In this document: positions 12,001 through 22,439 of the stretch, one piece after another
How positions within the stretch are numbered: the first letter of the stretch is position 1
How the letters are laid out: each line of letters opens with the position of its first letter
DNA from: Mesostigma viride
Lineage: Eukaryota > Streptophyta > Mesostigmatophyceae > Mesostigmatales > Mesostigmataceae
DNA: 64,000 bases
Reading direction: 5' to 3'
Assembly: GCA_009746045.1 (NCBI GenBank)
Contig: RPFO01001034.1
Location: 466,001-530,000, forward strand
The notes under the pieces: generated by a model
What the model was told of the DNA's origin: nothing
What the model saw: the letters and a program-made list of their open reading frames with translations, nothing else
The model's database searches: none
Position numbers and translations under genes: made by a program

Positions 12001-15000
12001 CGAGTGTGTCTGAAATTCTCCAGTATGAACCAGTGGATCAAATCTAACTGCTAGCCCCATGGGGCCGAATGTGAGTAGGAATACTACTCACCGGGTCACG
12101 CAAGGCGGAAACCGTGCAAAGCTGACTCCAGGCTGACCACGGCTGTATTCTGCCTATCAAATAAGGCCTACCAAGAGTGAATACAGCCTTAGGCTGGCTG
12201 TTATATTTGGGTTACCAAGGCCAGAAGAGAAAACGGCCCGGGCTGGTTGGCCCCACGCGCAAATAGCGGTGACCTCTTACAAAGTCCCAGTCGTCTCGCA
12301 GAGCAAACCACTCTGTTAGGCTCAGTTAGGAGGCAGGCGACCCTACCAGCTACCACAGCAGGCAGCAGTGACCTTGTTTCACATAACCTGCTCTGACCTT
12401 GTCTCTATGTGCTCTGTTAGGCACGGCAAGCAGGCACACCAAGGCAGGCAGACAGCGCTGACGCGGTTTCACAGAACCTTGTCTCGCCCCCTTCGCTTGG
12501 CTTTGAATTTGTCTCTATGTGCTCTCTTAAGGCAATGCAGAGCTGCAGGGCGAAGAGAATGTCAAGTTTAAAACCAAGTGTTGCCTCCCTGCCATTCCTG
12601 AACCGTCCATGAACTGGGCCCCTTCCATGAATTTGATGGGATATGGCCAGGCTGCTCTACATGGCCATGCTCTAAATGGCTGATCTACTGTCCACGTTGA
12701 TTGAATAATCAATGTATTACTACGTAGACCGCATCACGCGGGTACCGAGAAAGGAACCTCCGACCCCTATACACACCAACTACTGTCCACATACTGACTA
12801 ACTTATGGCGAACTAGTTATGCTGGCTGGTGCTTATGCTGGCTGGTGCTTATGCTGGCTGGTGCTTATGCTGGCTGGTGCTTATACTGGCCGGTGCTTAC
12901 GCTGGCTGGTGCTTACGCTGGCCGGTGCTTATGCTGGCTGGTGCTTATACTGGCTGGTGCTTACACTGGCTGGCGCTTACGCTGGCTGGTGCTTATGCTG
13001 GACGGAGATTTCAAAGGTGCAGATGGCATTATCAACGAGACAACATTGGATTACACCCGTATACTATTTATACTATTATGTGAAAAAACTCTTCACGGCA
13101 TACATACCTGGTGCTTGCATCGCCAGCGACTCCAACAGCATCGGCGTCGATACCGGCTGCAGCGCTCGATTTCTAGCGGCCGCCACCACCGCCATCCACT
13201 TGTACGCGTATGCTGCCGCGACACGCATCTCCCTGGCGGCGAGCCTGGTTGCTACCAGCCGCAACTCCCGCAGGGCCATCGCGTGCTGCTTTGCGCTGAA
13301 GGAGGCGGAGGAGCGACCAATGCCTGATGAGTAGGACGCAGAGGAGATGACGTCGAGGACGAAGTCGGCGTGGGATTGGCCAAGGGGCAGCGACAGGCTG
13401 AACGCGCGCTCAAAGTGTGGCATCTGCATCGTGTCAAGCAAGAGCAGGAAACGATGTGTAATAACAAGTGAGGAAGGGTCACAGCAAAACGCGCCCTCAC
13501 ATGGGGGGGGAGCTGGGGGGGTGCAAAAAGGAACAGGGGGGATGAGAGGTGGGGATGGTGCGGGCAGAAAAGCACACCGAGTTTATGATATCGAAGAAAA
13601 GGTCGGCAGGGATGGGAAACACCCACCCTCCCGTCCACCAGCCGTCACCACCCAGAGCTCGCCCCGTCTACCAAGCACATACCTGTCCAATTGTATCAAA
13701 CAGCTAGGTACCCCCAAACCCTGAACCCTCCAACCCACGATGCTCCTTCTTTCTCTCAGGCCCTTGGACCATGGCTTACCCGTAGCAGTCATTACTAATT
13801 GCAATATCGAAGTCTCGTAAGTTGCCCTAGAACATTCACGAATGCTCAGCCACGCCTACTGAGCTTTAAGCCACGCAAGCGGGGGGGGGGGACAGGTGCC
13901 ATGCGCATGCATGTGCACATGCACACATGCATGCATGCACGCGCGCAAACACACGCGCACACACCCTGCACAAATGCACACAAACGTGGTCAAGCAGACA
14001 GACAGACATGCATAAACACGCATGCATTCACCAGCGGTTAGCCCAGCCACCAACTGCCCATTTCAAATGCACCAACGTGACAGATCACTGACCCGCCAAT
14101 CCCAGCTAGCCCAACTAATAGGCTATACAATAATAACACGACAGATAACAACTGACCCGCCAATCCCAGCTAGCCCAACCAATAGGCTATACAATAATAA
14201 CACGACAGATAACAACTGACCCGCCAATCCCAGCTAGCCCAACTAATAGGCTATACAATAATAACACGACAGATAACAACTGACCCACCAATCCCAGCTA
14301 GCCCAACTAATGTGCTATACAATAATAACACGACAGATAACAACTGACCCACCGATCCCAGCTAGCCCAACTAATAGGCTATACAATAATAACACGACAG
14401 ATAACAACTGACCCACCAATCCCAGCTAGCCCAACTAATGTGCTATACAATAATAACACGACAGATAACAACTGACCCACCAATCCCAGCTACCCCAACT
14501 AATGTGCTATACAATAATAACACGACAGATAACAACTGACCCGCCAGTCCCAGCTAGCCCAACTAATAGGCTATACAATAATAACACGACAGATAACAAC
14601 TGACCCGCCAATCCCAGCTAGCCCAACTAATAGGCTATACAACAACTTTTTCCTAATCCAACCCCTAAAGGGGTTGCCTTGAGAAGCAGTGGAATAATAA
14701 CACGGCCACAGATAACAACTGACCAGCCGATGAAACGTAATCAAACAAAGGAACTTGCCGATCACGTCTCGTGCAACAACGCTTGCAGAATATTGCACAA
14801 GGTCAGAGCCCATCAGCCGTAGGCATGCGCCAGCAATATTCCCCCACCCCCCTTCCCGTGCGCATTCTCATTGGCTTGCCAACTTTCACAACAAGCACGG
14901 TGTCCAACGTCCCAGCAACAAGCAGCACCGCTGGCACAGCATCGCCCAAAGCATGCGGCCACACCATCTTTTGCCGTGGCTGAACAGTCATTGTCCAGCC

Positions 15001-16248
15001 CCTTTATCATTCGGAATCTATTGAACCACCAAACCTGTTAGATCCCCCTGGTGGAATATCCCACCCACCCACTCGCCCCATTTCACTTACCCAGCACTAC
15101 CCCCCCCCCCCCGTTCCCCCGTCGCCCCTTCCACATACCCAGAATCAATCATCCATCTCCTACCCCCCCTTACCCATTCCAAGTACCCAGCACTGCTCAT
15201 CTTTCCCACCCTTCCTTCTTCCCACACAGCATCCCGTCCTGCGCCCCAGCTGTGCCAGCATTTCCTTACCCCCCTTCGTCTTAATTTCCCCCCCAACCCC
15301 TGCACGTACCATGCCGGCCTCCCCCCCGCAGTAGATGGTGTGACCCATCGCCAGCACCAGCACGTCATCCACCAGGTGCCACATGCGCGGGCTGGGCTGG
15401 TGCAGCGTCAGCATGATGGAATGCCCATGCTGCCGCGTGAGCGCCTTCAACACCCGCATGACATTGAGCGCTGAGGACGAATCCAGGCCCGAAGTGACCT
15501 CATCCAGGCAGAGCAAGGGGCTGCCACCGACGACAGCGACACAGATGGCCAGCCGGCGCTGCTCGCCCCCCGACAGCCCGGTCAGGGAGAACCCTCCAGG
15601 GAGCAGCCCCCCCACGAGCGTGGCGCGCGACTCCCACAGCTTGACGGTGCGGAAGAGCTCCTCCACCTTGGCCCGTTTCTCGGACAGGGGGAGCGCCTCT
15701 GGCAGCCGCAACTGCGCGTGGAACATCATCACCTCCTCCGCAGTCATCATGGGAGGGAAGTTGTCGTGCTGGCTGGCCCAGGAGACGGTCAGGTCCGTGG
15801 GCTGTTGCGCCAGCACGTTGGCGCCGTTGAGGTACAGCTCGCCCGACATGGCGAAGGTGGAACCCCGCATGGATAGGTAGCGGAGCATGCTGGTCTTGCC
15901 GCAGCCGGAAGGGCCGATGACAGCAAACAGGGAGCAGGGGCGCACATGGAAGTGAAGACGGTGGAAGATGGTTTTGCCGGCGGAACCTCGAGGCTTTTTG
16001 CGACGGACAGCCGCCGTCCAGTTGAACGCGATGACGCTGCAGGGCGGCACGGTGGTCTGTGGCGTGGTGTCGGGGTCATCTGCGCGGAATAAAAGATCTT
16101 CCATCGCTTGGAGTGTCAAGGGAGACATGATTGTCTCCGCAGGGTCTTTGCGTGCTGAAGTGCGCGCTTTCCTCGGGGAACCATCTGGGATCGTTGAGGC
16201 AGGCAATGTCATGCTGGACACCATAGAGTCCCATCTCTCGCCAGACAT
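9076..16248 (-). CDS. ABCG-family half-transporter, four exons, 739 aa
   Basis: ATP-driven membrane transporter of the White-Brown (ABCG) type, with the nucleotide-binding domain before the membrane domain. Exons: 16248-15310, 13423-13108, 11070-10772, 9741-9076. All introns are GT-AG, phases 0, 1 and 0 agree, and the sum is a whole number of codons. The NBD shows Walker A GPSGCGKTS (about 112-120), a Q-loop in SWASQHD, signature LSGGEQ (about 225-230), Walker B LLCLDE (about 245-250) and a switch His in LTLHQPS. Exon 2 carries the conserved ADFVLDVIS segment. Exons 3 and 4 supply about six membrane helices, joined as ITDRSHFLQ/DCASRLYSPLPYY, a typical ABCG junction; FSGFLVRIDDMP and WVSYIRYALAGL are the usual late motifs. 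The start is the first ATG after an in-frame stop at about 16312. It should work as a dimer; the substrate cannot be told. Introns hold minisatellites, a tRNA-like piece and no other gene. Confidence 0.93.
11608..11722. repeat. Tandem repeat, about 36-bp unit, with internal dyad
   Basis: Three to four imperfect units in ABCG intron 2. Each contains CTATCACG and TGATAG, which can form a small hairpin (CTATCA...TGATAG). Confidence 0.75.
11890..11965 (-). ncRNA. tRNA-like remnant with B-box, possible SINE head
   Basis: On the minus strand, GAGGTCATGTGTTCGAATCC contains a good B-box (GTTCGAATCC, 11921-11912) about 40 nt after GGATCAGGTGACCC. The T stem pairs poorly and no complete cloverleaf forms, so this is not a functional tRNA gene. 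A decayed tRNA or the head of a tRNA-derived SINE fits best. Confidence 0.35.
12822..13005. repeat. 16-bp minisatellite (TGGCTGGTGCTTATGC), about 12 copies
   Basis: Lies in ABCG intron 2, about 100 bp downstream of exon 2. Units vary at a few positions (TTATG, TTACG, TTATAC). The long frames across it (LAGAYAGWC repeats) are artefacts. Confidence 0.95.
14088..14645. repeat. 64-bp tandem repeat, about 9 copies
   Basis: Unit begins AACTGACCCGCCAATCCCAG and ends ACACGACAGATAAC. Copies differ at a few positions (GGCTAT or GTGCTAT). It lies in ABCG intron 1 (15309-13424). Confidence 0.95.
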
Positions 16249-17547
16249 GTTAGAAGACGACGTCGACGTCAGTGGGCTTCCTGCCCCTACCGGCAGGCTT
16301 TTCAAGATAACTTACAACGTAATTTAACCCATGTTACGCTCAAGCAAGTTAGCCTTCAATATACCAATCCATACAACAGCAAGCTCGTCTGGAAACTGCC
16401 GAGGCGTTGACTGCATAAATTTTTCTAGCTATACAGCACTGATCCCGGCAACCTGCCCAAACTATGGTTCAGGCTGGTCCCTCGATAAATGGAGGCGAGG
16501 CTTATCACCCATGGTGGGCTTCCTGGTTTCGGTATAACGAAGCCATCATCTACGATTACCTGATAGGTGACCATGAAGTAATGCGCAGTTCGGTCCGTGC
16601 TGGCCAAAACAATGCAAGTCATGCAATGCGGAGCAATGGGCACTTGAGTGAAAAACAACCCCGTGCTGACTCAAAAATGCTGCTCGTTCTCGAGCAGCAT
16701 TGCTCGTGCTCGAAGTACACACAAATTCCTGCATGCCGGCAACCGCTATGAGACTACGAGCAATCCGCGTTATTTAGAACGTGACGTAATTTGCTGGCCG
16801 TGCACGTGATGTGAGGACCGACTGACGACTGACTGATGAACATTTGTTTGCAAGCTTGAAGTCGAGACGAAAACTAATCGACTTCCTTTTACCATACAAG
16901 CGCCGCGTCAGCACCTTGGGAGTACTTCGTCGTCAACATGGACAGCTGGAATGACACGGCTGCAGCACAGCTGTGCTGTGGCATCTTGCGCCAGAAGTGG
17001 AAAAATATATTTTTCCTGACCCCTAAGGCGTAAACTTCGGCCAGGCTCCGGCTGCCAATTGGCTGCTTTTGACTTCCGAAACCTCGTTCTAGGTCCGGCA
17101 TAGGCATGGCTTCTACGCATAATAATAAATATTCTTGCTCTGGAATATCTGCCTCTACAGCTGTAGAATGGGCAGATCTTCACGGATGCTCTATTCAGCT
17201 CAGTTTGTTATTTTATTATATCTTCACGGGTGTAATTAGTAAGTGCCCTTATGGCCGTCTCCTGATGATGCAAGCTGATCGAGGTCATCGTTGTATACAT
17301 GCGTGTGTTGACGGCTTGGGCAACAACAATTCAACGGTACGGACGTGCACGGGAAGCCATCTAGCGGGTTCGTACGACATCATGCAGGCAAATAGGTCGG
17401 CAGCTCGACGCCTGCTACTGTACGTAGAATGACGGATACTGCGTGACCCGCGGAGCCAAACTACTCACAGTTTGCACTTTGCAGCCAACAGGCCGGTCGT
17501 CTGCCCATGGGGCTACCGAATTGCGGTCTCGGGTCTGAATACCAGCT
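16249..17547. other. ABCG upstream region, no gene recognised
   Basis: Contains the presumed ABCG promoter and 5' UTR. An imperfect inverted pair GCTGCTCGTTCTCGAGCAGC lies at 16679-16698. No coding frame with recognisable content was seen on either strand. Confidence 0.4.
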
Positions 17548-17563
17548 ATAATTCTATGCTTCC

Positions 17564-17577
17564 TGGTTGTCTCCTTG
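17564..17577 (+). mobile_element. 14-bp SINE1 3'-end micro-insertion, 16-bp target duplication
   Basis: TGGTTGTCTCCTTG, the exact 3' end of SINE1, sits between ATAATTCTATGCTTCC (17548-17563) and ATAATTCTATGTTTCC (17578-17593). The two flanks differ at one base. The duplication is longer than the insert. Confidence 0.85.
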
Positions 17578-17593
17578 ATAATTCTATGTTTCC

Positions 17594-18411
17594 TTTCCAG
17601 GCAAACGACTGATTAAGTGGGATATGAGGGTCTCCAATTAGAACTCTACTGGTATGTTTTGGAATCGCGGAGCCTGGGCAGAGCGTTTTATCTCGTGCAT
17701 CATTTTGTGGCCGTAGACCCCGTCGCACGCGTATGCATCCGTTTTCTTAACATGTTTACTTGATTAAGTCCCCAGCTCCGGTTAATGAGGGGACAGAGCA
17801 AGCTTGCTAATTTATGGGCTGCAGGCGCATGGCCGGAAATGTGGCTCCCTTAGTTGGAGAACGCGGTATGGAGTTGGACAGTGCTGTGTGCTGACTACTG
17901 AGACATGGATGCAACCTAGCTCACTGTCGAGTGAGTCGCTGATAATAAGGATGGGTTTATCGGCCTTACTAACTAGAACTGGGCAAAGCAACCACTTTAT
18001 GAAAGGGGTGGCCTTGCGAAGCCTAGAATGCAAGCTCCCTGATCAGCATCGGCCCCTTTTGTGCCAAGAAAAACTAAACTCGTGCCAGCACCCCAATTCA
18101 CGGAGAACTAACTTGCCCTGTGATGGCCAATGGTGAATGGGAGCAGAAACTACCTAATCTATTCCATCATGCGCCTACCTGCCCATCTCCTATCTAGTTT
18201 ACTACGGCCCAATGTGGCGAGTGGCTAGGCCCTGCCTTGTGCAGCACTGTCTGTGCTAGCGCCCAAAGCATTTTTCCCGGTCAGCTTCGATCTTCCTGGG
18301 TGGGGATTTTGTTGGCTTTCACCCGTCACCACCAATGCTTGCCCGGTATCGATGGTCAGCATCAGTAAACTTTGATGGTCTATCCGTAGCACATCGATGG
18401 GGCAAATACAT
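17594..18411. other. No gene recognised
   Basis: Unique-looking non-coding sequence. The largest frame (17804-18136) has no recognisable features. Confidence 0.4.
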
Positions 18412-18870
18412 CAAAGAGATAACCAGCGCAGGCCAGAAATCTGGAGAATCCGGACCATGGTAGCTCGAGCCTGCCGTCATCTTATCAGCGTTTTCAAGTC
18501 GTTAATTCAGGATGACGGAAATGAATGGAGATATGAAAATGTGAAGCCTTGTTCGCTGAAATTATGGATTGCAAACAGTAAGAGCGACTAGATTACCTAT
18601 AGATGGCGAGGCCAGAAGCACCGATCTTGCGTGATCAGGGAGTGTGTTTCGAGCCTAACTGGCCGGAAGCTAGTGTCTAGTTGTGAGCACAATTGCTGCG
18701 CGATCGCTCTCCCACCATGTAAGAGACAATACCAGCAAATGGAAAACCACCGAAAAGGTCTAGCTAGTCAGTCATGCCATGTTTCAATTTACGTCCAAGA
18801 AAACTCACACGGTGCAAAGGCAAAAACCCGTATAACATCACTTTCCATTTGCGGCGGGAACCAAATTAAC
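18412..18870 (-). mobile_element. SINE1, near full-length diverged copy
   Basis: Reverse-complement match to 6733-7171 along its length, from CAAAGAGATAACCAGCGC (3' end of the element) to CCATTTGCGGCGG (5' end). It is more diverged than the other copies, and no clear target duplication was found. Confidence 0.75.
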
Positions 18871-18884
18871 GCCCACGTATCAAG

Positions 18885-19922
18885 GAGACCTCCCTGCATG
18901 ATTGCTGTCATCCGCTCGCTGTACGAGGGCCAGGTCGACCACCTCGGTGCGCACTCAACACGGCAATACCCCGCCATGTCCACAGCAGACAGGCGTCTGG
19001 CTGGGCTGCGTCCTGTCACTGTACCTGAATTCATTATTGTAGTGGATTATGTTGTGTGTCAAGCACGTGCCCGCTTCGCTGGCATTGCTGGCCGTGCCCC
19101 TGGCCTCAAGATTCAGAATGAGCCCGGGGAAGGGGGGCTGACTAACGTAAGCAGAATTTACTCGCTGAGCTCATTTATGCCGACGACATCACGCTCATTG
19201 AGAGGTCACGGGAGTCTGCCCAACTTTGGCTGGACTGCCTGGCTCTCGAGGCCCGCGGGCTGTTGGTCTCGAAATCGATAGCCCCAAGACGGAGGCCATG
19301 GCCCTCGCCCCTCGACCTGGCCCTCTCCCCCCCCCGAGCTCCGCCTGCATGTTAGAGGACACCCCAGTTACCTTCCCTGCTTAATTCCGGTCACTTCAAG
19401 CTGCTCGGTAGCTGGCTCCCCGACTGCGAGGACAACATGACGCCCTGGATTGGTATGGCCTGGGCCCAGCTCCACGAGCACTTCAAAATCGCTGGTGGAG
19501 CATGCAACCCCGCTCTGCCCCCGACTGTCAACCGCGATCCCTCTTCAAGGTCGTCATCCTGACGATGCTGACGTATGTCCAGAGCCGAGACGTACGCGGA
19601 CGCTGATGCAGGAGCTGGGGCAGCAACCCAACGGCGCGGTCGATCACTAATATCGGCTACGCAGTGCGCTCAGTATTCCATTTAGCCTTCACATTAGCCA
19701 TGAGGATTCGTATGCATGCTGATTTACCATATGCTTCCCATATTATTAGGCACAGGCGCCTGGGCCTAGCCGAGCCGGCAACTCGCACGCACAGATCAGG
19801 TAGACACGATGGATAGCTCAGCATGGCACAAAGCCCGCCCAACCTGGGCGTTCTGTTGTCACATGGCGTGCCCCGGGCCGAGCGCGGCCCGGACGCCACC
19901 CGTGGACTTCCCGAAATAGGCT
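18885..19922 (+). mobile_element. LINE (class C-like) RT fragment, broken
   Basis: Parallels the copy at 51270-52250. It reads IAVIRSLYEGQ, then IIVVDYVVCQARARF, RAPGLKIQNE, and in another frame the AELIYADDITLIE core at about 19163-19200, followed by FKLLGSWLPDCED and QELGQQ. Several frameshifts and stops. It ends abruptly where a class B tail in the opposite orientation begins. Confidence 0.8.
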
Positions 19923-20030
19923 AGGCATTAAAGTAAATTAAAATTAAATTTGTAACATATCTCCGTTGGGAGTACAATGAAGCACATATCCCTGAGAAGG
20001 GGCATATGGCTTGTGATATGTACATTCTGG
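19923..20030 (-). mobile_element. LINE class B tail, minus orientation
   Basis: An AATTAAA-type repeat is followed by the CATATCTCC...GGGAG hairpin arms and then ACATATCCCTGAGAAGGGG. The same arrangement occurs at 21000-21060 (-), 21940-22005 (+) and 55915-56000 (-). Confidence 0.6.
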
Positions 20031-20444
20031 GCTACTTCCTGCAAGGGTAGGGTGTAAACTACACCTACTCTGGGTGCACAAAGTGCACCTGCACCACTAT
20101 CTATCTATGTATTCCAGCACCTAATTAAGGTGCGGACATAGCTAGGGTGGAAGATCATCATGGCTAAACAATGGCTACTAGGGCATGCATGGCCGGCTTC
20201 TCAGCAGCCGGAGAGTAGCTCTCTGCATAGGCAGAGCTTGGCTTAGTTGGCTAAATTCTTAATGCATCATCCATGGGGAGTCCCACTATAGGCGCACATG
20301 CGCGTAGGCGTCGAACCTGAAGGTCGCAGCAATGATATTTATAATATCCTTCACACGATCTGCACTTTCACTCGTGACTGGCGACGCAATCGACGCTTCA
20401 AACGACACGTGTAAAGGGTTGTCGTAAGCTGCGGCATCTGTGCG
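20031..20444. other. No gene recognised
   Basis: Possibly the decayed body belonging to the class B tail to the left. Nothing codes recognisably. Confidence 0.35.
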
Positions 20445-20870
20445 GCACCTCCTGACGTGGGCCGGGCCCCATGATGTTAGACGCCGCAAGGCCCGCACCT
20501 TCAAAGAACAGCTAGTAGAGGCCGGACATGGGGGGCCTATAGGCCTCTCCGTGATTTGGAAGAAGATGATGGACAATTAAGGCCAAGTGGGCCCAGGTCA
20601 TAGAGGACAACGAGCCCCCCCCCGTGGGGAAGCGCCCGCGCGTGCAAACCCGCGGGAGGCATGCCAGACAGCTCCCCTAGGGTAGCGTGATGTTGCTTAG
20701 TTAGATAGATGTTGTAGTTAGTGATGTGGTTTAGATAGATGTTGTAGGTAGCTGATGTAGATAGATTAGACCGGTATGACTGTTTAATTGCACCCATCCA
20801 TCCATCCATCCATCCATCCATCGGGGTTAATGCTCCGTGACTCCCCAACGGGAGCACGAGACTAATTAAG
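20445..20870 (+). mobile_element. LINE class A, 5'-truncated 3' end
   Basis: Closely matches 7430-7830: the HLLTW coding end, the CCCCCCCGTGGGGAAGCG stretch, CCATCCATCC repeats, the TGCTCC...GGGAGCA hairpin and an AATTAA tail. Confidence 0.85.
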
Positions 20871-20999
20871 TGCCATAAGAGGTAGCGCGCGCCAGGTTGA
20901 AATCCTGCCAGAAACACAGTCCCGCCTCCCCTCTAGCCTAGGCTCCACCACGCCCTTAATTCCTAATTCCTGGACAACCCACATAACGTTGTCTATATT

Positions 21000-21540
21000 G
21001 CGCAAGCATTAAATTAAATTAAAAATTAAATTATAACATGCCTCCGTGGGGAGGTCATGTAGCACATATTTCATGATGGATGGGGTGGAGGAAGCCGCGT
21101 GATCGAACTGTCCTAACTCTATCTAGAAAATCCTACCTACACTACTCATCAAAACGCCTCCTCCGCTTGGGGGGAGGTGGCTTGCCCACAGGGTCCGGGG
21201 CGTGTGCGCCTTGACAATCTTCTTCCACCGCGTCTTGTCCTGCATGGCAGTCCAAAGACGGGAGAGAGAGTGGATGCGGTGCTCAAACTGGGCTGGGACC
21301 ACTAGGTCGTCCAGCAACATCTGAACGTAGTTGGTGACAGGTTTCCCTACCCTTTTGGGAATGTCCTTGGGGCCAGGCCAGGTCAGAATGTGCCGCGCTG
21401 GCTGTCCAAGCCGCTGGGGGCCGGCCAGACCAAGGGTGGTGTCGACCTGGCTGTTGCGGGCAAGGTGTCCTACAAATGCTATCCTACGCTGCCTAATCTC
21501 GTCTGAAACACGAGGCATGCCATGATACAAAGACTCTGAT
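21000..21540 (-). mobile_element. LINE class B, 5'-truncated 3' end
   Basis: The minus strand encodes MPRVSDEIRQRRIAFVGHLA, HILTWPGPKDIPKR and FEHRIHSLSRLWTAMQDK, the C-terminal part of a LINE ORF2. The 3' UTR hairpin (ACATGACCTCC...GGAGGCATGT) and ATTTAATTT repeat end at about 21000. Confidence 0.8.
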
Positions 21541-21639
21541 GACGGAGCGCAAGCATTCTTGGCTACATATCCATGGCAGCACCGAGCGACCCGCCATCGC
21601 TATAATGTATCCCGCTGTGTGCGGATGATCTAGCTCACG

Positions 21640-22005
21640 GACGTGACGTACATGTACAACCTACCCACAGCAGTTGCTGGCTGACGTAGTGGTCCCAGCC
21701 CCAATGTTTGAACATCGCATTCACTCCCTCTCTCTTGCTTGGACTGCTATGCAGGACAAGAAGAGGTGGAAGACCATTTTCCAGGCTCATACGCCCGCCC
21801 CTGTGGGCAAGCCCCCTCCCCCCAAGCGGAAGGGGCGCTTTGCTGAGTAGAATAGGTAGGGTTTTCTAGATTAGATTAGCTTAGAGTTAGATTAGTTCGG
21901 TTTCGCGGCTTTGCCCCCCTCCATCCATCCAAGGGAATATGTGCTACATGATCTCCCAACGGAGTCATGTTATAACTTAAATGATTTAATTTAATGCCAT
22001 GGCAG
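21640..22005 (+). mobile_element. LINE class B, second 5'-truncated 3' end
   Basis: Encodes FEHRIHSLSLAWTAMQDK and KRKGRFAE then a stop. Followed by CCATCCATCC, the ACATGATCTCC...GGAGTCATGT hairpin and a TTAAATGATTTAATTTAA tail. Same class as 21540-21000 but on the opposite strand. Confidence 0.8.
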
Positions 22006-22410
22006 CCCCCTGGCATGTCTGTAACCTGGAGGTGCATATGGTTCGCAAGGATATAGGTGGCAGATGTAGATAGATTAGACCGGTAGGACTGTTTGCACCG
22101 GCCCATCCATCCATCCATCGGGGTTAATGCTCCGTGACTCCCCAACGGGAGCACGAGTCTAATTAATTAATTAATTAATAGGTGGCAGCCTGGCAGGTAG
22201 TCATGAAGGAGACCACCCCCAAGTCAGTGGGGCCTCCGCGTGTGACCCATGTTTGGCATTCACAATGCTTCGGGCCGTGGTGCGCCCACAACCCTGTAAC
22301 TAGGTCTTAGATAGCTAGCTCCATCCATCCCATCCCATCCCACCCCACTCGACTGTACATACTGAGGACTTATGCTCACGTAACGCGGATACGTGTTAAT
22401 GAATTAACCA
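22006..22410 (+). mobile_element. LINE class C 3' end, split by class A insertion
   Basis: Matches 52280-52545: CTGTAACCTGGAGGTGCATA, then GTAGTCATGAAGGAGACC, the CATCCATCCCATCC run and a class C tail (TATGCTCACGTAACGC, here with a decayed hairpin and TTAATGAATTAA). The class A piece at 22064-22177 interrupts it. Confidence 0.8.
22064..22177 (+). mobile_element. Class A LINE tail insertion (114 bp), 11-bp target duplication
   Basis: Only the last ~114 bp of class A, including CCATCCATCC, the hairpin and the TTAA repeat. Flanked by ATAGGTGGCAG at 22053-22063 and 22178-22188. Class A was therefore active after the class C copy had landed. Confidence 0.88.
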
Positions 22411-22439
22411 AGGAGATTAAGGGGTCCGGACGGACCTGC

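Noticed and set aside
12819..13334. LAGAYAGWC-repeat frames as a membrane protein
   Set aside because: A 16-bp minisatellite inside ABCG intron 2. Real coding here is on the other strand (exon 2, 13423-13108).
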